The notes beneath the pieces were generated by a model. The model was not told where the DNA came from and searched no databases. It worked only from the letters and a program-made list of their open reading frames with translations. Below, piece by piece: positions 6,022 through 13,107 of a stretch of 13,676 nucleotides of DNA. How positions within the stretch are numbered: position 1 is the stretch's first letter; every line of letters begins with the position of its first letter. Source of the stretch: Coriobacteriales bacterium. GTDB lineage: Bacteria; Actinomycetota; Coriobacteriia; Coriobacteriales; UBA8131. Location of the stretch: assembly GCA_031272005.1 (NCBI GenBank), contig JAISUQ010000023.1, positions 1 to 13,676 of the forward strand, given 5' to 3'. The position numbers and the translations under genes were made by a program.

Positions 6022-7767
6022 ATGGAGTTGAATCTACATATCATCGCCGAAGACCTGGCGGCGTATGCTCCCAAGCGGCGCATCTGCGACAATCCGTCGC
6101 TTCGGCATCTATGCTTCCCCGCGCTGTTTGACGGGACGCCGGCCAAGCGCTCATTGCTCTATATAGTCGAAAGCACTATGCTCGCATGTGCTATATCTAC
6201 TGTTGCTGATGAAGACGACGATGATGCCGCCAGCGTCCCTGTCGCCGACCTGCTCACCAAAGGTGCCAGTTTCCTGGTCATCGGCGAGCCACCACAGGAG
6301 CTGCTGGCCGCGCCGGTCAACCTCGTCTGGGTAAGCGGGGACGTCTCACTCTCCAGTTTGTTCTCCGAGGTTGTCGAGCTGTTCGCGACGTACAACCTCT
6401 GGGACGAACAGCTACAGCAGGCCTTGATTGCCAAAAAGCAGCTTAAGTTTCTGGGTGAGGTCTCCGCGCCGGTGTTCAGGCGGCCCATCTACCTCATCGA
6501 CTCCTATCTGCAGATAGTCTTCGCTGTTGTCAACGAGGACTTCTGCACCTTGCCTGAGGGCTACCGCCACCCGATGATCGACGCCAACGACCCGGCGCAG
6601 GCGCATTATCTGCTGGGGCGCTTTGAGGATGCCATGCTGGTAGAGCGCGAACCATTCTTGATGGACTCGGCGCCTGGCTACCGCACGCTCAGCCAGAATA
6701 TCTACATCGATGATCGTCTGATTGCCACAGTTTCGCTCGATGAGGCTGGCCCGCCGTTCAACGAGCGCGACTATGCCCTGCTCAGCGTGCTGGCGGGGGC
6801 CATCGGCAGCGGCATGACCTATCAGGAGGATTGGAACACCTCCGTCCCCCAGAAGTTGGACGAGCAGATTCGCCTGTTGCTGAGTGGCGGTCACACTTCG
6901 GAGGGTGTGCTTGATGCGGCGCTGAAGATGGTGGCCTGGCATGTCGAGGATGCCTATTGCTGCCTGGTCGCCCAGCCGCTCTCCCGGCTCGTCCCCGATG
7001 GATTGCTGGCGGCCCTGGCCAAGCGGGTCAGCGCGGCTGCCTCGCAGATGGTCTACTCGATAAGAGACGGTCGGATGGTGTTCATCGTCAACATGGACTA
7101 CGCGACGTTGTCGCTGGATGAGACCATCAAGCTGCTGGCCAGGGAGTTGGAGCGGGTGCAGGCGCGCATTGGCGTGAGCAACGTCTTCAACGGCTTCTGG
7201 CAGGCTGGCTCGCAGTACCGTCTGGCGCTGGCGGCTATCGAGATTGGTGTCGGCAACGGGATTGGCAACGGCCCCGGCAGCGGCCCCGGCAGCGGTACTG
7301 GCCCCGGCAACGGCAGCGGCCCCGGCAGCGGCCCCGGCAGCGGCAACGGCAGCGGCCTCGGCAACGGCAGCGGCCCCGGCTGCGGCAACGGCACTGGCCT
7401 TGGCAACAACCCCAACAACAACCCCATCCACAGCCCGGAGCAGGTCTACCGCTTCGAGGACTGCTTCGTCGACTACCTGGTGCAGCGTTGTCAGGAGGGG
7501 ATGGCCGCAGAGGCGATGGTGCCTCACGGCGTCATGCAGCTGAAGCGCTACGACGAGCAGTATCACACCGACTACCTGCACACCCTCAACGTTTATCTCC
7601 AGCACGACATGCGCGTGGCGCCTGCCGCCCAGGAGCTGTTTTTGCATCGCAACACCCTGGCGCACAAGATCGAGCAGATAGCCTTCATCTCCCGCATGGA
7701 TTTCAAGAATGACCCCAATGTCCGTCTGCGCATCCGCCTGGCCCTGGCGATGATGGGGGAGAAGTAA
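6022..7767 (+). CDS. PucR-type transcriptional regulator with a Gly-rich repeat insert
   Basis: 581 residues from the ATG at 6022. An earlier in-frame ATG at 5989 adds 11 residues and neither has a strong binding site; GGCGGGA stands 3-4 bases before 6022. The C-terminal 68 residues (514-581) match the PucR helix-turn-helix (pattern HRNTLAHKIEQI at 542-553, then NDPNVRLRIRLALAM). This type of DNA-binding end is found in regulators of purine catabolism and many Coriobacteriia aromatic or methyltransferase loci. The N-terminal and central part (about 1-408) is an alpha/beta sensor region of the kind found in this subgroup. Residues 409-473 are a low-complexity stretch of Gly-Asn, Gly-Ser and Gly-Pro pairs inserted between AAIEIG and QVYRFED, segments that normally stand close together. 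The gene sits between the corrinoid protein and the THF methyltransferase, so it probably controls this locus, by inference. The ligand is unknown. Confidence 0.85.
   Translation: MELNLHIIAEDLAAYAPKRRICDNPSLRHLCFPALFDGTPAKRSLLYIVESTMLACAISTVADEDDDDAASVPVADLLTKGASFLVIGEPPQELLAAPVNLVWVSGDVSLSSLFSEVVELFATYNLWDEQLQQALIAKKQLKFLGEVSAPVFRRPIYLIDSYLQIVFAVVNEDFCTLPEGYRHPMIDANDPAQAHYLLGRFEDAMLVEREPFLMDSAPGYRTLSQNIYIDDRLIATVSLDEAGPPFNERDYALLSVLAGAIGSGMTYQEDWNTSVPQKLDEQIRLLLSGGHTSEGVLDAALKMVAWHVEDAYCCLVAQPLSRLVPDGLLAALAKRVSAAASQMVYSIRDGRMVFIVNMDYATLSLDETIKLLARELERVQARIGVSNVFNGFWQAGSQYRLALAAIEIGVGNGIGNGPGSGPGSGTGPGNGSGPGSGPGSGNGSGLGNGSGPGCGNGTGLGNNPNNNPIHSPEQVYRFEDCFVDYLVQRCQEGMAAEAMVPHGVMQLKRYDEQYHTDYLHTLNVYLQHDMRVAPAAQELFLHRNTLAHKIEQIAFISRMDFKNDPNVRLRIRLALAMMGEK
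7246..7428 (+). repeat. Degenerate GGC-rich hexanucleotide repeat inside the PucR-type gene
   Basis: About 30 consecutive hexamers of the form GGC followed by AAC, AGC, CCC, ACT or CTC, encoding Gly-Asn, Gly-Ser and Gly-Pro pairs. The period of six keeps the reading frame whatever the copy number. The run passes at its 3' end into AAC/CCC codons (7408-7428). It is a probable replication-slippage tract giving a flexible linker of variable length. Confidence 0.8.
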
Positions 7768-7830
7768 ACCGCCAGACGACAGCACCGATAAGCCCCAAAC
7801 CAGCTTTTCTGACCAGAAAGGAAACACATC

Positions 7831-8652
7831 ATGATTATCATCGGCGAGAAGATCAACGGGTTCATACCACAGACACTGGCCGCCATCGAGGCCAAAGACG
7901 AGTCCTATATCCGCGCCATCGCTACCAGTCAGGCCCTAAGTCATGCCGACTACCTCGACATCTGTGCCGGCGTGGCGCCCGAGCTGGAGCGCGAGACCAT
8001 GGAGTGGCTGATTGGCCTGGTGCAGGACGAAACCGACACGCCATTGTGTCTGGACTCATCAGACGTCGAGCTGCTGTTGGCGATGATGCAGCTGGTCAAA
8101 AAGCCCGGGCTGCTGAACTCGGTCTCGCTGGAGATTGTCGACACCGCCACCGGCGCCACCAAGTGCGACGTGGTTTATCCGGCGATTGCCGATACACAAT
8201 GGGGTGTTGTGGCTCTGACCTGCGACAACAACGGCATTCCCGACGACCCGCAAATCAAGTGCGAAATAGCCTGCAAGATGATTGAACAGGCCCAGGCCGC
8301 CGGTATCGCACCGGAGCGCATCTACATCGACCCGCTGGTCACCACCCTGGCCACCAAGCAGGACTCGCTTGTCAACTTCACCGAAGGCATCCGCCTGATC
8401 AGGCAGCAATACCCCACGGTGCACTTCACCTCCGGACTCTCCAATATCTCCTATGGGATGCCCTTCCGCAAGGCCATCAACATGCAGTTCCTGTCGCTGG
8501 CGATGGCCGCAGGCATGGACAGCGCCATCATGGACCCAACGTCGCCGGACATGCAGGCCACCCTGCACGCCACCGTCGCCCTGCTCGGCAACGACGACTT
8601 CTGCATGGAGTACCTGACCGCCTACCGCGAGGGCCTGTTCGAGAAGAAGTAA
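7831..8652 (+). CDS. mtvA: Methyl-corrinoid:tetrahydrofolate methyltransferase (MtvA/MeTr, dihydropteroate-synthase fold)
   Basis: 273 residues, one pterin-binding TIM barrel. The N-terminal MIIIGEKING is typical of AcsE/MtvA/MtgA methyltransferases. Pterin-site residues visible are D43 in LDICAG, D75 in LCLDSS, N96 in LLNSVS, D167 in IYIDPL and N205 in GLSNIS, the last equivalent to the Asn that assists methyl transfer in the Moorella enzyme. It would carry the methyl group from the corrinoid protein at 5160 to tetrahydrofolate, giving methyl-THF for the Wood-Ljungdahl or one-carbon pool. The usual Asn of the DxNAG motif is Cys here, a variant seen in some MtgA/MtvA-type proteins. AAAGGAAA lies about 6 bases before the start. 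It follows the regulator gene by 63 bases on the same strand and ends the catabolic cluster. The fold is certain; MtvA over other subtypes rests on context. Confidence 0.93.
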   Translation: MIIIGEKINGFIPQTLAAIEAKDESYIRAIATSQALSHADYLDICAGVAPELERETMEWLIGLVQDETDTPLCLDSSDVELLLAMMQLVKKPGLLNSVSLEIVDTATGATKCDVVYPAIADTQWGVVALTCDNNGIPDDPQIKCEIACKMIEQAQAAGIAPERIYIDPLVTTLATKQDSLVNFTEGIRLIRQQYPTVHFTSGLSNISYGMPFRKAINMQFLSLAMAAGMDSAIMDPTSPDMQATLHATVALLGNDDFCMEYLTAYREGLFEKK

Positions 8653-8773
8653 CTGCCAGTAAAGCCAAGGTCGGCACTGATTAATTGCCTGTTAATCCTG
8701 ATGCTCGGCCCAAGGTTCGGCACCCCTATACTGAGGCAGCGCATCCGAGGCGGCGCATCCGCGCTGCCGAAAA

Positions 8774-8804
8774 GCACAAGGCCCGCAGATTGCGGGCCTT
8801 GTGC
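8774..8804. terminator. Perfect 14-bp hairpin, probable transcription terminator
   Basis: GCACAAGGCCCGCA (8774-8787), loop GAT, TGCGGGCCTTGTGC (8791-8804) form an uninterrupted 14-bp GC-rich stem about 120 bases after the THF methyltransferase stop. There is no U-run after it on the plus strand; on the minus strand it is followed by TTTT. It probably ends the catabolic operon; the strand it serves is uncertain. Confidence 0.6.
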
Positions 8805-8974
8805 GACATGATTTGCAGGCTGGCGGGTGCTTGGGGATTGAATCAGTGTTTCTGGTGCTTGGCGGTAAGAACCGTCCTCCCTGTCAACGCATTGAGTATT
8901 GCACGGTGGTTGGGAGCCTCTGCAGTGGAAAGCGAATCTCCGCAGTGGTAGGGATTCTCCAAAGCAGCAGGGGT

Positions 8975-9215
8975 CAAACACGAGAAAAGCCATTTTTTGG
9001 CAAAAATTTGCGTTAGTTAGCGGGGTTATATGCCGTGCGTTCAGCTACAAAAATCGGCGTGGAGTTAAAAGTGCTGGTAAATGGCTTACATCTGACCTTG
9101 TTGCCGAAACAAGCACAAAAGCTGCGATGCCATCGAGCCCGAATTGCCGCATTTATGTCCCGAATTTCACTAACTAACGCAAATTTGTGCCAAAAACCTC
9201 CGAAATTCATGTTTG
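8975..9215. mobile_element. MITE-like element bounded by imperfect inverted repeats
   Basis: The left arm TTTGGCAAAAATTTGCGTTAG with flanks (8993-9020) is mirrored by CTAACTAACGCAAATTTG with flanks (9171-9197); the arms match over about 28 bases with two or three differences. Outside them a ten-base poorly matching spacer and then CAAACA (8975-8980) versus TGTTTG (9210-9215) continue the symmetry at identical distance, so the terminal repeats span about 46 bases. The 150-base centre is richer in A+T than the neighbouring genes and has no credible gene. No target-site duplication is obvious. It could be a miniature transposable element or a family of genomic repeats, or a long structured RNA. 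Confidence 0.55.
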
Positions 9216-9451
9216 GCCTGATGTCCAAGCCATGCCTATGCTCTGCAGCCCTTGAGTATTAACCCTATCGGTTATCTCAGGCAAGCATTTAATCAGCGTT
9301 TCTTGAGGACGTCGGCTCGATGGCAGCATGTCTGCTGATTTATCAGTCAAGCGGCAATAACGTATGATACCGAGCTGCATGATTCATGGCAGTTTTCGGT
9401 GTATGGGTTGGGGGAGAGAAGAGCGACGCGCATTCGGGCCTGGTGGGTGGG

Positions 9452-9497
9452 GTGAGTCTGCAGGGCGTGGTGAGTCTGCAGGGCGTGGTGAGTCTGC
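9452..9497 (+). repeat. 18-bp tandem repeat, about 2.5 copies
   Basis: GTGAGTCTGCAGGGCGTG occurs at 9452-9469 and 9470-9487 exactly, with the first ten bases again at 9488-9497. The array ends 23 bases before the proposed -10 box of the fumarase gene, so copy number changes would alter its promoter surroundings. Confidence 0.85.
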
Positions 9498-9520
9498 GCT
9501 GTTTGTTTGGGGATGTGCGG

Positions 9521-9526
9521 TAGAAT
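9521..9526 (+). promoter_or_regulatory. -10 box of the fumarase gene (leaderless transcript predicted)
   Basis: TAGAAT ends six bases before the ATG at 9533, so the A of the start codon falls where transcription would begin. No Shine-Dalgarno sequence precedes the ATG. The -35 region is weak (CTGTTT at 16 bases). Confidence 0.5.
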
Positions 9527-9532
9527 AGCTGC

Positions 9533-11134
9533 ATGGAGCAATTACGGGAGATACTTACAGCTGAGGGGATTGCCGCTTTGGTGGAGCGGGCGATTCCCCA
9601 GTTGGCCTGGGGGTTGCGCGGGGATTATGGCGCGGCCCTGGCCGCGGCTGCCGAGCTGGAGCCGGATGAGCGGGGGCGGGCGGTGCTCGGGCAGCTGCTG
9701 GATAATGCTGAGGTGGCTGCAGCCGACCAGGTGCCGCTGTGCCAGGATACCGGATACGTCTGGGTGTTGCTGGAGGTGGGCGGCGCGGATGCCTTCGGGC
9801 AAGAAATTGCTATTCCAGCTAACATATTCAGCCTGGTGGATGAGGCTGTGGCCCGGGCTTACCAGCAGGCTGGGTTGCGGCGCAGCCTGCTGCGCGATGC
9901 GCTGCTGGACCGCAGCAACAGTGGGGACAATACGCCGGCATTCTGCGAGTTGTACCTGAGCAGGGACCTGGCCGGTGCCCGTCTGCATGTGATGCTCAAG
10001 GGCGGCGGCTCGGATAACGCCTCGCGGGTGGTGATGCTGCCTCCGGGTGCCGGTGAGGCAGGCGTCGTCGAGGCTGTGCTGGCAGCAGTGCGGGAGAAGG
10101 GCGCCAACGCCTGCCCGCCGCTGGTGGTGGGCGTGGGCGTGGGTTCAACCTTCGACAAGGTGGCTTCCCTGGCCAAGCGGGCGCTGCTGCGGCCGCTGGA
10201 TGTGGGCAACCCTGAGCCGCGCCTGGCCGGGCTGGAGCAGGAACTGCTGCTGGCCATCAACGCTTTGGGCATCGGGCCAGGAGGCTTCGGCGGCGTGACC
10301 ACAGCGCTGGGAGTCAATGTGCTTACGGCACCGTGCCATATCGCGGCTTTGCCGGTGGCAGTGAATATCGGCTGCAATGCCGTGCGTTCGGTGACCCTGG
10401 AATTGGGAGAGAGGGCCGGGGCGAGCGGTGCGTGGGTGCAATCGACGGCAACTGATGCGGCACAGCCATCTCCAGAATGGTTTGCCCATGGGCTTCACGC
10501 ATTCTCCGTTGAAGATAATCAACTGGAGTGTTTTACGGGCGCACCGAATCCCGTGCGGGGGGCGAAATCCTCGGGGATTGACGCGGCTGAAGCCGCTGCG
10601 GTGCAGGAATCCGGCATCAGGTTGGAGCTGCCGGCGGCAACGGCTGTGCTGCAAGGGCTCAAGGCGGGGGATGAGGTGCGGCTTTATGGGCCTGTCTTCA
10701 CCATGCGCGACGCCGGGCACCAGCGGGCGCTGGAGTGGCTCAACGAGCACCAGGAGCTGCCCTATGGCCTGGCCGGGCAGGCGCTGTTCTACGCCGGGCC
10801 CACGCCACCGGCGGCCGGCCGGCCGCACGGAGCCATCGGCCCCACCACTGCCTCGCGCATGGACTTCGCGGCACCCCGGCTCTATGAGGCCGGCATCATG
10901 GTGACGCTGGGCAAAGGTCGGCGCGCGCCGGAGGTCGCCCGGGCCTGCCGCGACAACCAAACCGTCTACCTGGCCTGCACCGGTGGCGCTGCCGCCCTGT
11001 TGGCCAGCTACGTCAGCAGCAGCGAACCGGTGGCCTGGGAGGACCTCGGCACCGAAGCCCTGCGCAAATTGCAACTCCACGGTCTGCCGGCCTTCGTAGC
11101 CATTGACACGCAAGGGAACAGCATCTATGACTGA
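9533..11134 (+). CDS. Fumarate hydratase, class I (4Fe-4S), single-chain
   Basis: 533 residues with the alpha (Fumerase, about 1-290) and beta (Fumerase_C, about 355-533) parts in one chain, as in E. coli FumA/FumB. It interconverts fumarate and malate in the cytoplasm. Three cluster cysteines can be placed: C70 in PLCQDTG, C194 in NACPP and C281 in NIGCNAVRS. GGGSDNAS (157-164) and LGIGPGGFGG (245-254) are alpha-part signatures; RDAGH (392-396), GPTTASRMD (436-444) and GKG follow in the beta part. Residues about 290-355 form a linker. Other class I hydro-lyases such as tartrate dehydratase are similar but usually two-chain. The ATG lies directly at the predicted transcription start and has no ribosome binding site. 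Its last eight bases overlap the tmk start, so the genes are probably co-transcribed. The cluster makes the enzyme oxygen-sensitive, fitting an anaerobe. Confidence 0.92.
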   Translation: MEQLREILTAEGIAALVERAIPQLAWGLRGDYGAALAAAAELEPDERGRAVLGQLLDNAEVAAADQVPLCQDTGYVWVLLEVGGADAFGQEIAIPANIFSLVDEAVARAYQQAGLRRSLLRDALLDRSNSGDNTPAFCELYLSRDLAGARLHVMLKGGGSDNASRVVMLPPGAGEAGVVEAVLAAVREKGANACPPLVVGVGVGSTFDKVASLAKRALLRPLDVGNPEPRLAGLEQELLLAINALGIGPGGFGGVTTALGVNVLTAPCHIAALPVAVNIGCNAVRSVTLELGERAGASGAWVQSTATDAAQPSPEWFAHGLHAFSVEDNQLECFTGAPNPVRGAKSSGIDAAEAAAVQESGIRLELPAATAVLQGLKAGDEVRLYGPVFTMRDAGHQRALEWLNEHQELPYGLAGQALFYAGPTPPAAGRPHGAIGPTTASRMDFAAPRLYEAGIMVTLGKGRRAPEVARACRDNQTVYLACTGGAAALLASYVSSSEPVAWEDLGTEALRKLQLHGLPAFVAIDTQGNSIYD

Positions 11135-11846
11135 GGAAGCACTGATGGCAGCCAAAGCATCCTCTCCGGGGGTCTTCATCACCTTTGAGGGTGGCGAGGG
11201 TGTGGGTAAATCCACGCAGATTCTGCTGCTGGCCAGGCGCCTGGAGGCGATGGGGTATCGACCGTTGTGCCTGCGGGAGCCGGGGGGCACACCGATTGGC
11301 GAGGCCATCCGAGCCGTGCTGCTCAATCCAGCCAACACCGCCCTGGACATCACCGCCGAGCTGCTGCTCTACGAGGCTGCCCGGGCTCAGCTGGTCAGCG
11401 AGGTCATCAAGCCAGCCCTGGCCCAAGGCGGCATCGTGCTCTGTGACCGCTTCACCGACTCCACCCTCGTCTACCAGGGCATCGCCCGCGGCCTGGGGTT
11501 GGAGGCGGTACGCCGGGCCAACCAGATTGGCAGCCAGGGACTCACCCCCGATCGCACCATCGTGCTGGTCAACGACCCCGAGGTGGCCTTAAGCCGCGCC
11601 GCCCGCGACGGCGCCGACCGCCTGGAGGCTGAGGGCCTGAGCTTCCATCGCCAGGTCTACGCCGGATTCGAGCAGCTGGCTGCCGCCGAGCCACAGCGCG
11701 TGCGTCTGGTCGCGGCCAACGAGGGCAAGGCCGAGACGGCGGATAAGGTCTTCTCCCAACTGGCCGACCTCTTCCCCCAGGCCGCTGCCCGGGATTTCAC
11801 GATTACCGACGACCTGCTCGAACAGGTCAAGAGAGAACGCGGATAA
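11127..11846 (+). CDS. tmk: Thymidylate kinase (dTMP kinase)
   Basis: 239 residues from the ATG at 11127; it phosphorylates dTMP to dTDP with ATP. The P-loop EGGEGVGKST is at 21-30, REPGG at 50-54, the DRF catalytic motif at 107-109 (LCDRFTDST) and the lid-region Arg stretch SRAARDGADR near 155-165. Length is slightly above the usual 205-215, the excess being an N-terminal 15 residues and a C-terminal tail. Start choice is uncertain: 11127 has AAGGGAA about 8 bases upstream and overlaps the fumarase stop as ATGACTGA, whereas the ATG at 11145 has GAGGAAG 5 bases upstream and would give a more standard N-terminus. The delta-prime subunit gene follows after four bases, a common tmk-holB pairing. 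Confidence 0.96.
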   Translation: MTEEALMAAKASSPGVFITFEGGEGVGKSTQILLLARRLEAMGYRPLCLREPGGTPIGEAIRAVLLNPANTALDITAELLLYEAARAQLVSEVIKPALAQGGIVLCDRFTDSTLVYQGIARGLGLEAVRRANQIGSQGLTPDRTIVLVNDPEVALSRAARDGADRLEAEGLSFHRQVYAGFEQLAAAEPQRVRLVAANEGKAETADKVFSQLADLFPQAAARDFTITDDLLEQVKRERG

Positions 11847-11850
11847 GCCC

Positions 11851-13020
11851 ATGTCCCAGACTTCTCCAACCGCACAACCGCAAGACAGCTCCCCATTTGC
11901 CAGACTGGCCGGTCAGCGTCAGGTGGCCAGCTTTCTGACTCAGGCGGTTCAGACCCGCCAGATTTCCCATGCCTATATGTTCACCGGGCCCATCGGCTCC
12001 AGCAAGACTGATACAGCCATCGCCCTGGCCAAGGCGGTGCTCTGCAAGGACGGCGGCTGCGGCAGCTGTGACGACTGCATCCGGGTGTCGCGCCGCTCGC
12101 ACCCGGACTTCCACATCGTCGAACCGGAGGGCGCCAGCAGCTACCTCATCGAGCAGATCCACGAGCTGATCCACGATGCTGCCCTGGCGCCGATGCGCTC
12201 CCGGCGCAAGGTCTACCTGCTGACCCGGGCCGACATGCTGCGTGGCGCAGCGGCCAACGCCCTGCTCAAGACCCTGGAGGAACCGCCGGCCTCGGTGGTC
12301 TTCATCCTGCTGGCCCGAACGCTGGAAAGCGTGATGGAGACCATCGTCTCGCGCTGTCAGGTGGTGGCTTTTCGCTACATTCCGGAGGTCGAGGCCATCC
12401 AGGCTCTGATTGACCAGACCGGCACCACCGAGAAGGAAGCCCGCATCGCCCTGGCGGCCAGTGGCGGCTCGCTGACCGGCGCCCGGGAGTACCTCGGCTC
12501 CAACGCCCGCCGCGATCTGCGTCTCAAGGTGCTGGGGGCCATCGAAGGCCTGCCGGATGGTGACGAGCTGGACGCTCTGCAGGCGGCCCGGGAGCTGACG
12601 GTGCTGCTCTCCGCGCCTCTGGACGAGCTGATCATCGAGCAGGAGCGGCAGCTGGCCGAAGGCGCCGATTTTCTCTCCAAAGGGGCTTTGACCGCTCTGG
12701 AGCAGCGCCAGAAGCGGGTGCGCACGGCCCGCGAGCGCGAGCGCATCGCCGAGACTCTGAATGTGTTGCGCTCCTGGCTGCGCGACGTGCTGCTGGCAGG
12801 TATCGGCCGGGGTGATGACATCGTCAACAGCGACTTCAGCTACAACATCAGCCGCTGCGCCGCACACAGCGATGCAGCCGGCCTGGCCCGCGCCCTGCTG
12901 GCCACCGACGCTGCCCAGGAGCGAATCGCCTATAATGTATCAGTGCAATCAACATTGGAATCCCTGCTGTTGAGCATGCAGCGGGAATTGAAGCCAGAAT
13001 TGAAGCAGCCATCCCGGTAG
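11851..13020 (+). CDS. holB: DNA polymerase III delta-prime subunit (clamp-loader AAA+ protein)
   Basis: 389 residues. The AAA+ core (about 15-180) has a zinc module C65/C70/C73/C76 (CKDGGCGSCDDC), the helix LLKTLEEPP (138-146) and the SRC motif at 167-169. All mark clamp-loader gamma/delta-prime subunits, which load the sliding clamp onto primed DNA. The Walker A loop reads GPIGSSKT (46-53) instead of GxxGxGKT. Loss of the second Gly is compatible with delta-prime proteins, several of which do not hydrolyse ATP. The C-terminal helical collar region (about 190-389) is longer than in E. coli HolB (334 residues). The start is four bases after tmk with only a weak GGATAA before it, suggesting coupled translation. 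A perfect TATAAT at 12931-12936 inside its end may serve the next gene. Confidence 0.93.
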   Translation: MSQTSPTAQPQDSSPFARLAGQRQVASFLTQAVQTRQISHAYMFTGPIGSSKTDTAIALAKAVLCKDGGCGSCDDCIRVSRRSHPDFHIVEPEGASSYLIEQIHELIHDAALAPMRSRRKVYLLTRADMLRGAAANALLKTLEEPPASVVFILLARTLESVMETIVSRCQVVAFRYIPEVEAIQALIDQTGTTEKEARIALAASGGSLTGAREYLGSNARRDLRLKVLGAIEGLPDGDELDALQAARELTVLLSAPLDELIIEQERQLAEGADFLSKGALTALEQRQKRVRTARERERIAETLNVLRSWLRDVLLAGIGRGDDIVNSDFSYNISRCAAHSDAAGLARALLATDAAQERIAYNVSVQSTLESLLLSMQRELKPELKQPSR

Positions 13021-13107
13021 TTGGGGGGGGCGCCGATGTGATGGTGCCGGCCTTCGGGCTGTCAGGAAAAGCAACCGGCCCAGCGGCCGCAGAACAGAGG
13101 AAGTCAG

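Larger units (their letters stand above)
8653..9532. other. 880-base intergenic region without a convincing gene
   Basis: No open frame here has a ribosome binding site together with a recognisable protein; short frames of 63-123 codons overlap repeats. In order it holds: a direct repeat CCAAGG(T)TCGGCAC at 8665-8677 and 8710-8723 framing the inverted repeat GATTAA/TTAATC (8679-8697); a TATACT box (8727-8732); two copies of GCGCATCCG (8739-8747, 8753-8761); a perfect 14-bp hairpin (8774-8804); a 240-bp element with inverted repeats (8975-9215); an imperfect hairpin at 9250-9281; a possible -10 TATGAT (9364-9369); and an 18-bp tandem repeat (9452-9497) next to the fumarase promoter. Confidence 0.7.

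Noticed and set aside
6412..7827. A 471-codon open frame on the minus strand opposite the PucR-type gene
   Set aside because: Its Ala/Val-rich stretch is the complement of the Gly-rich hexamer tract; the plus-strand protein has recognisable domains.
9013..9262. Small frames (71-75 codons) inside the inverted-repeat element
   Set aside because: Both strands give a similar KFALVS peptide only because the arms are inverted copies; no ribosome binding sites or known domains.
10145..11353. A 402-codon minus-strand frame across fumarase and tmk
   Set aside because: Antisense to two conserved genes, with no protein signature of its own.
11827..12867. A 346-codon minus-strand frame opposite holB
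   Set aside because: Shadow of holB in a GC-rich sequence; no signature and no start signal.
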